64,000 nt of DNA from assembly GCA_013044035.1 (NCBI GenBank), contig JABEVE010000091.1, positions 1 to 64,000 of the forward strand, given 5' to 3'. Under the pieces are notes generated by a model. The model searched no databases, was not told where the DNA came from, and was given only the letters and a program-made list of their open reading frames with translations. Both the position numbers and the translations under genes were made by a program. This document shows, piece after piece, positions 36,426 through 50,188 of the stretch; position 1 is the first letter of the stretch; the number at the start of each line of letters is the position of its first letter. Source of the DNA: Burkholderiales bacterium. GTDB lineage: Bacteria > Pseudomonadota > Gammaproteobacteria > Burkholderiales > Burkholderiaceae_C.

Positions 36426-37604
36426 TCAGACGCGCTCGATGATGGTCACATTCGCCATGCCACCGCCTTCGCACATGGTCTGCAGGCCATAGCGCGCCTT
36501 GCGTTGGCGCAGGGCGTGGACCAGGGTGGTCGTCAGCTTCGTGCCCGACGCTCCCAGCGGATGCCCCAGGGCGATGGCGCCGCCGTGCACGTTCAGGCGC
36601 TGCGGGTCGGCCTGCAGCGCCTGCAGCCAGGCCAGGGGCACCGAGGCGAAGGCCTCGTTCACCTCGAACAGGTCGATGTCGTCCAGCCGCATGCCCGCCC
36701 GTTGCAGCGCACGCCGGGTGGCTGGAATCGGTGCCTCGAGCATGATCACCGGGTCGTGCCCCAGCACGCTCAGGTGGTGGAGGCGCGCCAGCGGCTGCGC
36801 TCCCAGCGCCTTGAGCCCGCGCGCGTTCGCCACCAGCACGCCGCTGGCGCCGTCGCAAATCTGGCTGGCGTTCGCCGCGCTGCACAGCCCGCCCTCGGCA
36901 ATGGGCTTGACCGCGGCCATCGCCTCCAGCGAGGCATCGTGGCGCAGGCCTTCGTCCACGGTATGCAGCGCAGCGGTCGGCTCGCCCTCGGCCGTTCTCA
37001 CCACCAGTGGCACGATTTCGGCGTCGAACCATCCGGCCGTGGTGGCCGCGCTGGCGCGCTGGTGGCTTTGCAGCGCGTAGCGGTCGAGGGCGTCGCGGCT
37101 CAGGCCGTACTTGCGCGCCACCATGTCGGCGCCGGTGAACTGGCTGAACACCACGCCGGGGTAGCGCGCCTGCATGGCCGGGCCCACCGGGCTGCCGAAG
37201 CCGTGCCTGTGCGCCAGGCTGGCCGGCAGGCCCATGGGCACGCGCGACATGCTCTCCACCCCGCCGGCAATCACCACGTCCATGCAGCCCGACATCACCG
37301 CCTGGGCGGCGAAATGCAGGGCTTGCTGCGACGAGCCGCACTGCCGGTCCACCGACGTGGCCGGAACGCTTTGCGGCAGGCTGGACGACAGCACCGCGTT
37401 GCGCGCGATGTTGTTGGCCTGTTCCCCCGCCTGGCCGACGCAGCCCAGAATCACGTCGTCGATGCAGGCCGGGTCGGCGCCGCTGCGCAGCACCAGCGCG
37501 TCGAGCACGCAGGCCGCCAGATCGGCCGGATGCCAACCCGACAGCCGCCCGCCACGCCGGCCTCCCGCCGTGCGTACCGCGGCCACGATGTAGGCCTCGT
37601 CCAT
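36426..37604 (-). CDS. Acetyl-CoA C-acetyltransferase (thiolase)
   Basis: This thiolase either cleaves 3-ketoacyl-CoA in beta-oxidation or condenses two acetyl-CoA molecules. The 392 residues are typical. The nucleophilic Cys is in VDRQCGSSQQALH (about residue 88), the NEAF motif is in EVNEAFASVPLAW, the GGAIALGHPLGASG block is present, and the C-terminal Cys is in MCEGGGMANVTII. The ATG at 37604 has a strong GGAGGA ribosome binding site; an upstream in-frame start at 37721 is rejected. Substrate range cannot be told from sequence. Acyl-CoA genes elsewhere in the window suggest a catabolic role. Confidence 0.93.
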   Translation of the reverse strand: MDEAYIVAAVRTAGGRRGGRLSGWHPADLAACVLDALVLRSGADPACIDDVILGCVGQAGEQANNIARNAVLSSSLPQSVPATSVDRQCGSSQQALHFAAQAVMSGCMDVVIAGGVESMSRVPMGLPASLAHRHGFGSPVGPAMQARYPGVVFSQFTGADMVARKYGLSRDALDRYALQSHQRASAATTAGWFDAEIVPLVVRTAEGEPTAALHTVDEGLRHDASLEAMAAVKPIAEGGLCSAANASQICDGASGVLVANARGLKALGAQPLARLHHLSVLGHDPVIMLEAPIPATRRALQRAGMRLDDIDLFEVNEAFASVPLAWLQALQADPQRLNVHGGAIALGHPLGASGTKLTTTLVHALRQRKARYGLQTMCEGGGMANVTIIERV

Positions 37605-37727
37605 GGTTGTCGTCCTCCGGTGTTGCGGCCCGCGCCGCCGGGCGTCGCGGCGGCTGGGGTCTGAATCCCCGATGGGCCTTGCTCCAGCCCTGGTGCGAGG
37701 CAGTTTAGGCCGGCCAGCCACCGCGCA

Positions 37728-41465
<3,738 letters not shown>

Positions 41466-41629
41466 GGCGGCGGGTTCGTCGAGGGCGACACGGAACAAGC
41501 CCCCCAGGCGTTGCGCGGGAACGGATTCAGCGTCGTCTTGGGCGATGGTAGAACGCAGGGCGGCGCGGGCAGGCTATGCACTCAAGCGCAGGCTAAAAAG
41601 CTCACAGCCAACCTTCAGGGGCGACCGAC

Positions 41630-41897
41630 ATGCCAGAGGTTTTTCGGCAAGATGGATTCCGGTTCTTCTTGTATTCCAATGAAGGCAACCCACGCGAAAC
41701 CTGTCCACGTCCACATCACCAAGGGCGGTGTGGATGCCAAGTTCTGGCTATCCCCCGTGCGTCTGGCTTCAATCGCCGGTCTGCTGGCAGGGCATGGGGA
41801 TTTGACGCATCACCATCCACAAGCGGCCCAGGGCCTGTTCACGCTATTTCTCCACCAGAGGCGGGCCCTGAGGAGCCCCGGCGCTTACACGCCGTGA
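41630..41897 (+). pseudogene. Frameshifted DUF4160 family gene
   Basis: The first 23 codons encode MPEVFRQDGFRFFLYSNEGN plus PRE, a standard DUF4160 start. The reading frame then shifts at 41697-41699, where GAAACCTG has one A too many. The correct continuation (PVHVHITKGGVDAKFWLSPV) is found in the next frame. After about 41770 the sequence (LASIAGLLAGHGDLTHHHP) no longer looks like the family, so the 3' end is probably also lost. DUF4160 proteins are small, are often paired with DUF2442 proteins and have been discussed as toxin-antitoxin-like. No DUF2442 partner is visible. Confidence 0.75.
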
Positions 41898-42152
41898 CGT
41901 TTCTTGCATGAGCGGTCTTGGAAATCCGGGGTGCGCGTTCTAGCATGAAACAAGAGGTTGTAGACCCACACGGCTTGCATACCTCCGGTTGCCGCTCGTT
42001 CACACAATGATCCGCGCTGCACGTCTCTGCTCCAGCTGGCTTTCGCCAGCGCATCTGCACGGGGTGGACATACGCCCATCGCGGAATCGACAGCGGTTTG
42101 GATCCAACAGGCCCGGCGCTCACGACCGGGTCATTGACGTCTGGAGATTCTG
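41898..42152. other. Upstream region of the ABC transporter operon
   Basis: No gene is seen. The stretch holds a small hairpin (GCTGGC at 42035-42040 with GCCAGC at 42045-42050) and a 10-base perfect palindrome (TTGGATCCAA, 42098-42107). A TCTGGAGA ribosome binding site precedes the ATG at 42153. A promoter is expected, but none stands out. Confidence 0.35.
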
Positions 42153-43298
42153 ATGCAAATCCTTTCCCGTTCCCTTCGGCTCGGTGCCGGTGTGGCTTGC
42201 TTTGCGGCTGCCGGCATGGCCTTCGCGGCTTCGCCCATCAAGATTGGCGTGCAGGCGCCGATCACCGGCCAGTACGCCAACGAAGGCCAAGGCATTGCCG
42301 ATGCCGTGAAACTGCTGGTCAAGCAGACCAACGCCAAGGGCGGCCTGCTCGGCCACCCGCTGGAAGTCAAGGTCTGCGACGACCAGGGCGAAGCCGCCGC
42401 GGCTGCGATTTGTGCGCGGCAACTGGTGAACGACGGCGTGCTCGCCGTGGTCGGCAGCTACACCAGCGGCGCGGCCCTGGCTGCCGAGCCGATCTACGCG
42501 CGCGCCAACGTCATTCAGACCTCGGACGGCACCAGCGACGAGCTGACCGCGCACGGCTTCAAGACCTTCTTCCGCAACGCGCCGCCCAACAGCGCCGAAG
42601 CCTTGTTCACGGCCGGCTATTTCAAGGCCGTGGGTGACAAGCGCATCGCCGTGGTGACCGACCACTCCAGCTTTGCCACGGGCCTGGCCGATGCGGTGGT
42701 GGCCGATGCGAAGAAGGACGGCATCGACGTGCTCGACAAGGCCTACATCAACGCCGGCTCGCAGAACTACACCCCGGTGCTGACCAAGCTCAATGCCCTG
42801 CACCCGCAGGTGGTGTACTTCTCGGGTTATTACACGGACGGCGGCTTGATCAAGGCGCAAATGGCGCAGTTGGGCATGAAAGCCAAGTTCGTTGGCGGCG
42901 ATGCGAACCAGAATGTGGCCTTCGCCAAGATTGCCGGCAACGCCGCGGCGGGAGCGGTGATCATCAATGTGCCGGCGCCGCAGGACTTGCCGTATCCGGC
43001 GGCCAAGGAATTCCTCACCCAGTTCAAGGCCGCCTACGGCCACGAGCCGCCCAGTATTTTCACGCTGACCAACGCCGATGGTTTCCGCGCCATCCTCCAT
43101 ACCGCCGAGAAGATCAAGAGCGTGCAGCCCGCGAAGCTGATCCCCGCCTTGCATCAGCTCAAGGATTTCGAAGGCCTGACGGGAACCTTTTCGTGGAATG
43201 CCGTGGGCGAGCGCACCGGCAGCCCGTATGTGGCGTTTGAAGTGACGTCGAGCGGCGGCTACAAGATCACCTATCCGCCGGCCGCGGTGACCCAGTAA
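42153..43298 (+). CDS. Branched-chain amino acid-type ABC transporter, periplasmic binding protein
   Basis: The 381-residue protein has a Sec signal peptide (LGAGVACFAAAGMAFA) and a type I periplasmic binding fold of the LivJ/LivK kind. Hallmarks are IKIGVQAPITGQYANEGQGI at the mature N-terminus, the substrate loop VGSYTSGAALAAEPIY, and FTLTNADGFRAILHTAEKI. It captures the substrate and delivers it to the two permeases encoded downstream. The ligand may be a branched-chain amino acid, urea, an amide or an aromatic acid; sequence alone does not decide. It is the first gene of a five-gene operon. Confidence 0.92.
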   Translation: MQILSRSLRLGAGVACFAAAGMAFAASPIKIGVQAPITGQYANEGQGIADAVKLLVKQTNAKGGLLGHPLEVKVCDDQGEAAAAAICARQLVNDGVLAVVGSYTSGAALAAEPIYARANVIQTSDGTSDELTAHGFKTFFRNAPPNSAEALFTAGYFKAVGDKRIAVVTDHSSFATGLADAVVADAKKDGIDVLDKAYINAGSQNYTPVLTKLNALHPQVVYFSGYYTDGGLIKAQMAQLGMKAKFVGGDANQNVAFAKIAGNAAAGAVIINVPAPQDLPYPAAKEFLTQFKAAYGHEPPSIFTLTNADGFRAILHTAEKIKSVQPAKLIPALHQLKDFEGLTGTFSWNAVGERTGSPYVAFEVTSSGGYKITYPPAAVTQ

Positions 43299-43401
43299 GC
43301 AGCCACCCGAGCCCCGGCACAGGGGCAGGGGCAGGGCGGTCGTGGCGCGGACGTGTGCGCGCCTCGACCGCCTCCCATCAGGAAAACGAGGAGACGCGCT
43401 C

Positions 43402-44307
43402 ATGCTCGGCATCGTGCTGCAGCAACTGGTCAACGGTCTGACGGTCGGTGGCATCTATGCCCTGATCGCCCTGGGCTACACCATGGTCTACGGTGTGCTC
43501 AGGCTGATCAATTTCGCCCATGGTGATCTGTGCATTTTCGGTGCCTACATCGGCCTCGTCGCCCTGGGCTCGGGGGCCGGCAGCGGGCAGAGCCATTTGC
43601 TGCTGGTGGGGGCGGCGTTCATTCTGGCGGCCGTGGTCGTTGCCGCTGCCGGACTGGTGCTGGAATTCACGGCCTACAGGCCGCTGCGCAAGGCCGACCG
43701 GCTCTCGGCCGTGGTCTCGGCGCTGGGCGCCTCGCTGTTCATCGAGAACGGCATCATGCTCATCTGGGGGCCGCAGCTCAAGGTGTTCCCGAGCAACCTG
43801 CTGCCGGCCATGCATTGGACCTTCGGCGGTGCCCGCATCGATCTGGTGCAGGTGCTGATCATGCTGGGCTCGGCCGTGCTCATGACCGTCCTGTACTGGT
43901 TCGTGCACCACACGCGCTACGGCACGGCGATGCGCGCGGCAGCCAGCGACCAGGATGCGGCGCGGCTGATGGGCATCAACGTCAACCGGGTGATTTCCAG
44001 CGTGTTCATCATCGGCCCGGCCATCGGCGCGGTGGGTGGTCTGTTCATCGGCCTGTACTACCGACAGGTGTACTTCACGATGGGCTGGACCTACGGACTC
44101 AACGCCTTCATCGCCGCCATCATCGGCGGCATCGGCAACATTCCCGGGGCCATGCTCGGCGGGGTGCTGCTGGGGCTGTTCAACGCCTTTGCCGCGGGTT
44201 TCATTTCGAGTTCGTGGCAGGAGGCCATCACCTTCGCCCTGCTGATCGGCATCCTGCTGGTGCGGCCTTCGGGACTGCTGGGCGAACGCGTGGCGGAGAA
44301 GGTATGA
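43402..44307 (+). CDS. Branched-chain amino acid-type ABC transporter permease, LivH type
   Basis: This is one of the two integral inner-membrane subunits of the importer. The 301 residues have about eight hydrophobic helices and begin with LQQLVNGLTVGGIYALIALGYTMVYG, the LivH signature. The coupling-helix region (GTAMRAAASDQDAARLMGIN) that contacts the ATPases is present. The ATG at 43402 has a GAGGAG ribosome binding site; the in-frame start at 43342 is not conserved. Its stop overlaps the next start (ATGA). Confidence 0.93.
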   Translation: MLGIVLQQLVNGLTVGGIYALIALGYTMVYGVLRLINFAHGDLCIFGAYIGLVALGSGAGSGQSHLLLVGAAFILAAVVVAAAGLVLEFTAYRPLRKADRLSAVVSALGASLFIENGIMLIWGPQLKVFPSNLLPAMHWTFGGARIDLVQVLIMLGSAVLMTVLYWFVHHTRYGTAMRAAASDQDAARLMGINVNRVISSVFIIGPAIGAVGGLFIGLYYRQVYFTMGWTYGLNAFIAAIIGGIGNIPGAMLGGVLLGLFNAFAAGFISSSWQEAITFALLIGILLVRPSGLLGERVAEKV

Positions 44308-45251
44308 AACCAATTCGCGCGCTGTTGCGCAATCCCTGGGTCGGCGCGGCGCTCTGGCTGCTGGGGCTGGCGGTGCCGTTCGGGCTCGACCAGACCTGGG
44401 TGTTCATCGCCTCGCTGTTTGCGGTGTATGCCATCGTCGCCCTGAGCCAGGACATCGTGCTGGGACAGGCGGGCATGTTCGACATGGGGCATGCGGTGTA
44501 CTTCGGTGTGGGCGCGTATGTCACGGCCGTGCTCAACACGCAGTTCAACTGGCCCGTCTTCGCCACATGGCCGCTGGCGGTTCTGGCGGCAGCCCTCGTC
44601 GGCGCGGTGCTGGCGGCGCCCATCGTGAAGCTGCGCGGCGACTATCTGCTGGTGGCGACGATCGGCTTCAACGCCATTTTCATCCTGGCGCTGGACAACA
44701 ACGTCGGCCATCTCACGGGCGGGGCCGACGGCATCTTTGGCATCGGGGTGCCCAGCCTGTTCGGCTGGCAGCTCACCAGCCAGAACGCGCAGTTCTGGCT
44801 CGACTGGCTGGCGTTCGCGGCGGTGCTGCTGCTGGTGCGCAACCTCGACCGCTCCCACCTCGGCCGCACGCTGTTCTACATCAAGCACGATCAGCTCGCC
44901 GCGACGACCATGGGCATCGATGCGCGCGCCTACCGCGTGCTGGCTTTCGCGCTGGGCGCAGGGCTGGCGGGTTTCGGCGGCACGCTGTTTGCCACGCTGA
45001 TGGCGGCGGTGAGCCCCGGCGCTTTTGTGTTCACCGAATCGGTGACGCTGTTCGCCATCGTGCTGGTTGGCGGGCAGGGGTCGATTCCCGGCGTTCTGCT
45101 CGGCACGGTGCTGATGTTCGTCGTGCCCCAGGCCTTCCGCGGATTCGCGCAGTACCGCTACTTCGTGTTCGGCATCGCCATGGTGGTGGTGATGGTGCTG
45201 CGCCCGCAGGGCATCTGGCCGCGCGCCCAGCGGCAGGAGGCGAACGAATGA
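44304..45251 (+). CDS. Branched-chain amino acid-type ABC transporter permease, LivM type
   Basis: This is the second membrane subunit of the importer, 315 residues with about nine hydrophobic helices. LivM hallmarks are [49 protein letters not shown], and the coupling region [20 protein letters not shown]. Start and stop overlap livH-type and livG-type neighbours by four bases each, which indicates tight translational coupling. It works only with the other four subunits of this operon. Confidence 0.93.
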   Translation: MKPIRALLRNPWVGAALWLLGLAVPFGLDQTWVFIASLFAVYAIVALSQDIVLGQAGMFDMGHAVYFGVGAYVTAVLNTQFNWPVFATWPLAVLAAALVGAVLAAPIVKLRGDYLLVATIGFNAIFILALDNNVGHLTGGADGIFGIGVPSLFGWQLTSQNAQFWLDWLAFAAVLLLVRNLDRSHLGRTLFYIKHDQLAATTMGIDARAYRVLAFALGAGLAGFGGTLFATLMAAVSPGAFVFTESVTLFAIVLVGGQGSIPGVLLGTVLMFVVPQAFRGFAQYRYFVFGIAMVVVMVLRPQGIWPRAQRQEANE

Positions 45252-46077
45252 GCGCCGCGCTGTTGCGCCTGGACGGCGTGGGCATTCGTTTCGGCGGTTT
45301 GCAGGCGGTGGGCGAGCTGAGCTTTGCCGTCGAGCAAGGGCAGGTGGTCGGGCTGATCGGGCCGAACGGCGCGGGCAAGACCACGGCGTTCAACCTCATC
45401 ACCGGGGTCTACAAGCCTTCCGAGGGGCGCATCGAGCTGGACGGCCGGGACATCACCGGATGGGCGCCCCACCGCATTGCCCGCGCCGGCATTTTCCGCA
45501 CCTTCCAGACCATCCGGCTGTTCTACGGCCAGACGGTGCTGGTGAATGTGCTGGCGGGACTGCACTTGCAAACGCGCCAGCATTGGTGGCAGGGCTTGCT
45601 GGGCACGCCGTCTCAGCGCCGCGAAGAGGTGGAACTGCGCGCCAAGGTGCGCGAGCTGCTGGCGCGGCTCGAACTCGACACGGTGGCCGACGAGGACGTG
45701 GCGTCCCTGCCCTACGGCCTGCAGCGCCGGGTGGAGCTGGCGCGCGCCCTGATCGCCAAGCCCAGGCTGCTGATCCTCGACGAACCGGCGGCGGGTCTGA
45801 ACGACCAGGAATCCGCCGCGCTGAACCGCACCATCCTGGCGGTGCGGGACCAGGGCATCAGCGTGTTGCTGGTGGAGCATGACATGAACGTGGTGATGAA
45901 CGTGACCGACAGCATTGTCTGCATCAACTTCGGGCGCAAGATCGCCGAAGGCTCGCCGGAACACATTCGCCGCCACCCGCAAGTCATCGAGGCGTATCTC
46001 GGCAAGGACGATGACGAAGACGACCTTCCGGCGCCGGTTTCGCCGCCTGCCCATCGGGCCGCGGCTGGGGGTGGGGC

Positions 46078-46081
<4 letters not shown>
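45248..46081 (+). CDS. Branched-chain amino acid-type ABC transporter ATPase, LivG type
   Basis: This is one of two cytoplasmic ATPases that power the importer. The 277 residues contain the Walker A motif GPNGAGKTT (about residue 39), the signature region [16 protein letters not shown], the Walker B motif [12 protein letters not shown], and the switch His in [10 protein letters not shown]. The signature reads LPYGLQR instead of LSGGQQ, as is common in LivG proteins. The C-terminus carries an acidic, low-complexity tail ([11 protein letters not shown]) beyond the usual end. Confidence 0.93.
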
Positions 46082-46818
<737 letters not shown>

Positions 46819-46846
46819 GCCGGGTGGTGCGAATGGGCGCCGGGCC

Positions 46847-48952
46847 TCAGTTCTGGCCGGCCAGGCCGGGCTGCAGCCGCAGCCGGGCCATGCGGCGGCG
46901 CAGTTGGCGCAGGTGTTGCCGCCGGGTTCGAGCCTGATCGGTGTCGGCTCGGGCGTAGCGCCAGCGTTCCAGGGCGTCGAGCAGGGCGCAGGCCTCGGTG
47001 ACGGTGGCGGGGGCCAGTGCGCTCTGGCGCAGGCGTGCGGCCAGCGCCGCAGGGGGATCGGACGCGGCGCTGGCGATGCCGGCCTGGCTCAGTCGCGCGC
47101 GCAGCGCGGCGTAGGCGGCATCCCAGGGGTCGGTCTTGCGGCGCTCCCACACCAGCAGCAGGCCCATGAGGCTGACGGCCAGGCTGAGCGCGGCAACCGC
47201 CAGCGCGGAGAGCTGTGCCCAGTTGGGCTGCGCCATGCCGAGATCGCGCAGCAGGTTGTTCTGCCGGGTCTGGCCGTAGTCCAGCACCCATTGGTTCCAG
47301 GCGTTGTTGAGTGCATCGCTCAGGTTGCGCAGGCGCAGCAGCAACGCGGCGTCGCGCGGCCCGAAGGCCGCGATGCCGAGCAGCGGCTCGCGCGCGGCGA
47401 GGGTCTGTCCGCTGCGGTCGATGCGGGAGGGGTCGACCATGGCGGTGGGGTCGGCGCGCAGCCAGCCACGCCCGGCCACCCAGTATTCGGCCCAGGCATG
47501 GGCGTCGCTCTGGCGCACCACCCAGGTGTGGTCGATGGGGTTTTCGCGTCCGCCCTGGTAGCCGGTGACGATGCGCGCCGGTATGCCGGCGGCGCGCAGG
47601 AGCACGACGAAGGCCTGGGCATAGTGCTCGCAAAAGCCGACACGGCGGTCGAACAGAAAGTCGTCGATCTGGTTGCGCCCGGGGTAGGCGCCGGGGTTCA
47701 GGCTGTAGTGGAAGGGCTCGTGGCGAAACATCTGCAGCACGTTTTGCGCCACCTGCAGCGGGCCGCCGCCATTCGCCCGCGCCTGGCGGGCGAGGCGCTC
47801 ACCCAGGGCGACGGTGCGCGGGTTGTCGCCGGGAGGCAGTTGCAGATCGGCGGCGAGCCGCGGGCTCAACCGGCGTGGCCCGTAACTGAAATGGGGGTAG
47901 GAGGTGATGTCGTAGCGCGTGAGTCGGGTGAGGGGCCGGCTGGCGCGCAGTTCCAGGTTGGAAAGCTGGGTCACGTCGGTCTGTGGCTGGCCGTCGAGCA
48001 CGGGAGCGCCTTCGGCGGCATCGAGCGCGAAGATGAAGGGCTGCTGCGAGGGTTGCAGCGTGACGGCGTAGCGGATGCCGGGGCCTTCGGTGCGGACGTT
48101 GCGCGGCTGGTCAAGCCCGGCGGACATGGCCTGCGGGCTGACGGGCAGCGGGCTCCACTGCCGGCCGTTGAAGTGGGTGAGCACCGGGCCGCGCCAGTAC
48201 AGCTCGCGCTCGGGTGGACGCGGGCCGAGAAACTCGACACGGAACGCCACGCTGTCGTCGCGTGCCAGGCTGGCGATGGAGCCGGCGTCCATCTGGTCGG
48301 ACAAGCCGGTGGCGTTGGGCGCTGAACTCGGCAGCGCCCACAGTGGCCCGGCGAAGCGCGGAAACAGCAGGAACAGCACGACCATGGCCGGTGTGCCGAA
48401 TGCCAGCAGCTTGGTCGTGAGCCACAGGCGCTGGCGCAGCGGCGGCTCGCCGGCGGGCAGGTTGGCGTTGATCAGGGCGGTGATCCAACCCGCCGTGGCC
48501 AGCAACATCCAGCCGGCGGTGAGGGCCGATTGCGAGTACAGGAAGTTGGCCGAGACGCCGAAAAAGCCGAGGTAGAACAGCACATAGGCGTCGCGACGGT
48601 TGCGCGTTTCCAGTGCCTTGAGCCCGAGCAGCAGGCTGACGAGGGTGATGCCCGGGTCACGCCCGAAGATGGTGTGGAATTGCAGCAAGGCGCCGACCAC
48701 GCCGAGCATGAGCAGCAGCGCCAGCCACCAGCGCGAGGGCAGCGGCCGGTTGCGTCCAGCGAGCAGGGCGCGCCACGCCAGCAAGGCGCCAGACCCCGCC
48801 ACCGCCCAGCCCGGCAGGTGTGCGGCCAGCGGCACCAGGGTGATGGCGGCGACGGCAAGCAGGAACAGTGTGTCGCGCGCATCGCGTGGCAAGCCGCGCA
48901 GGTGGGCGAGCCAGCGGGTTGTGGTGCGCAGCGGCGGTGGGGTGGCCTGCAT
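46847..48952 (-). CDS. TgpA-like transmembrane transglutaminase (DUF3488)
   Basis: The 701-residue protein has five to six N-terminal membrane helices (about residues 25-210). A periplasmic transglutaminase-like domain follows, with the catalytic Cys in DRRVGFCEHYAQAF, His in HTWVVRQSDAHAW and Asp in LRADPTAMVDP. A final membrane helix (LSALAVAALSLAVSLMGLLLVW) and a cytoplasmic tail (DUF4129-like) complete it. This is the TgpA/DUF3488 architecture; the P. aeruginosa homologue is essential, but its substrate is unknown. It is the last gene of the moxR-DUF58-tgpA operon, four bases after the DUF58 stop. Confidence 0.9.
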   Translation of the reverse strand: MQATPPPLRTTTRWLAHLRGLPRDARDTLFLLAVAAITLVPLAAHLPGWAVAGSGALLAWRALLAGRNRPLPSRWWLALLLMLGVVGALLQFHTIFGRDPGITLVSLLLGLKALETRNRRDAYVLFYLGFFGVSANFLYSQSALTAGWMLLATAGWITALINANLPAGEPPLRQRLWLTTKLLAFGTPAMVVLFLLFPRFAGPLWALPSSAPNATGLSDQMDAGSIASLARDDSVAFRVEFLGPRPPERELYWRGPVLTHFNGRQWSPLPVSPQAMSAGLDQPRNVRTEGPGIRYAVTLQPSQQPFIFALDAAEGAPVLDGQPQTDVTQLSNLELRASRPLTRLTRYDITSYPHFSYGPRRLSPRLAADLQLPPGDNPRTVALGERLARQARANGGGPLQVAQNVLQMFRHEPFHYSLNPGAYPGRNQIDDFLFDRRVGFCEHYAQAFVVLLRAAGIPARIVTGYQGGRENPIDHTWVVRQSDAHAWAEYWVAGRGWLRADPTAMVDPSRIDRSGQTLAAREPLLGIAAFGPRDAALLLRLRNLSDALNNAWNQWVLDYGQTRQNNLLRDLGMAQPNWAQLSALAVAALSLAVSLMGLLLVWERRKTDPWDAAYAALRARLSQAGIASAASDPPAALAARLRQSALAPATVTEACALLDALERWRYARADTDQARTRRQHLRQLRRRMARLRLQPGLAGQN

Positions 48953-48956
48953 GGCA

Positions 48957-50015
48957 TCAACCGACAGCAGTGTCGGGCAGGCCGTAGCCGGCCAGGGTGC
49001 GCAGGCACCGGCGCGCGTGCGCAGGGCCGTGGCCCGGGGGGATGTCGCGGCCGGGCAGGCGCAGGCCGTAGGGCTGGGGCGCCTGCGCGGCCGCCAGCAC
49101 CCAGGCGCACAGGCGCGACAGTCGCGCTTCGAGCGGTTGTGCAGCGGGCAGATCGGCCCAGTCGAGCCAGCGCTCGGGCTGGGCGGTGGCGGGGGTGGCA
49201 GCGCGCACGACGAGGTCGTCGCTCGCGGCTTTTTTCCACACCACATGGCGCAAGGCGTCGCCACGGCGGTAGGGGCGAAGGTCGTCGAGCTCGTCGCCGA
49301 GAACCTGGCGCGTGGGCACCTGGCCTTCACGGCGAATCTGGTGCTGCGCGGGCAGGGGCAGCGGCGGGTTTTCGGGCTGCGGATAGACCCAGAGCGCGGC
49401 GCCGGGTCGCCACACACTCCAGGCGCGCCACAGGCCGAGCGGATAGCGGCTCTCGATCCGCAGTGCCGGCCAGGGCTGGTGCCCGCGCGCGTGTGGCGTC
49501 CAGGGCAGGGTGAAGTCGGCGGTGGCGTCGCGCCCCACGTCGAGTGCATGCCAGGCCTGGCGAGCGGGGCTGAGCTGCAGGCCCCAGCGCTCGCGCCCGG
49601 GGCTGTGCAGCTGCAGGCGCAGCGCGGCGGGCTGGCCGGCATAGAGCTGGGCGTCGTCGGGCATGCGGGCCGCGAGGGTCAAGCCGCGCACATTGTTGTG
49701 GGTGATGTGCAGCGACACCAGGGCGCTGCCCGCGAGCAGGAAGGTGAGCAGGTAGCCGAGATTGAGCTGGTAGTTGATGGCCGCGACCAGCAGCACCATC
49801 AGGGTGACGGCGAAGAACCAGCCGGCACGCGTGGGCAGGATGTAGACGTTGCGATGACCCAGCAGAGTTTGCACCCCGGGCTCGTGCCGCGCCAGCGCCC
49901 AGCGGCCGAAGCGCTCGCGCAGACTGTTGGGCGCGGGCGGGCGCGGTCCTGACGCGGTGCGTCTGCCGGGCCCGAGGCGGCGCGCTGCGAGCGTGCTGGC
50001 GGCGGGTTTGCTCAA
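48957..50015 (-). CDS. DUF58 domain-containing protein
   Basis: The 352 residues contain two adjacent membrane helices (GWFFAVTLMVLLVAAINYQ and LGYLLTFLLAGSALVSL) and a soluble DUF58 region (HQIRREGQVPTRQVLGDELDDLRPYRRGD, with WKKAASDDLVVR). DUF58 proteins are von Willebrand A-like partners of MoxR ATPases. The start is a TTG at 50015, supported by a GGAG seven bases upstream and by lack of any nearby ATG in frame. It overlaps the stop of the small ORF upstream (TTGA). Its exact function is unknown. Confidence 0.85.
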   Translation of the reverse strand: MSKPAASTLAARRLGPGRRTASGPRPPAPNSLRERFGRWALARHEPGVQTLLGHRNVYILPTRAGWFFAVTLMVLLVAAINYQLNLGYLLTFLLAGSALVSLHITHNNVRGLTLAARMPDDAQLYAGQPAALRLQLHSPGRERWGLQLSPARQAWHALDVGRDATADFTLPWTPHARGHQPWPALRIESRYPLGLWRAWSVWRPGAALWVYPQPENPPLPLPAQHQIRREGQVPTRQVLGDELDDLRPYRRGDALRHVVWKKAASDDLVVRAATPATAQPERWLDWADLPAAQPLEARLSRLCAWVLAAAQAPQPYGLRLPGRDIPPGHGPAHARRCLRTLAGYGLPDTAVG

Positions 50016-50173
50016 CGCGGGCTCCGCAGGGTGAGGGGTTGTGCTGCCGCCCGGTCCAGGTGCGCAAACGGTGCGGGTGGCGCAAACATGGCTTGGGAGG
50101 CGAGCGGCACAGACAGCAGGAACATCAGGAGGAAAGGCGAGAGCGCCTGAGGGAGGACAGTCAAGCGCCGCAT
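50012..50173 (-). CDS. Small ORF with signal-like hydrophobic segment
   Basis: This 53-residue frame fills the 173-base gap between the MoxR and DUF58 genes. It begins with ATG at 50173 (MRRLTVLPQALSP), continues with a hydrophobic stretch (FLLMFLLSVPLASQAMFA) that looks like a Sec signal peptide or single membrane helix, and ends in a short polar tail. Its stop overlaps the TTG start of the DUF58 gene by four bases, a sign of translational coupling. The ribosome binding site is weak. I do not recognise the family; it may be a real small protein or only a coupling leader. Confidence 0.5.
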   Translation of the reverse strand: MRRLTVLPQALSPFLLMFLLSVPLASQAMFAPPAPFAHLDRAAAQPLTLRSPR

Positions 50174-50188
50174 GCCGGGCTCGGCGCT

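Noticed and set aside
42030-42110. Operator or terminator upstream of the binding-protein gene
   Set aside because: The GCTGGC/GCCAGC hairpin has no T-run, and the 10-base palindrome TTGGATCCAA is short enough to occur by chance.
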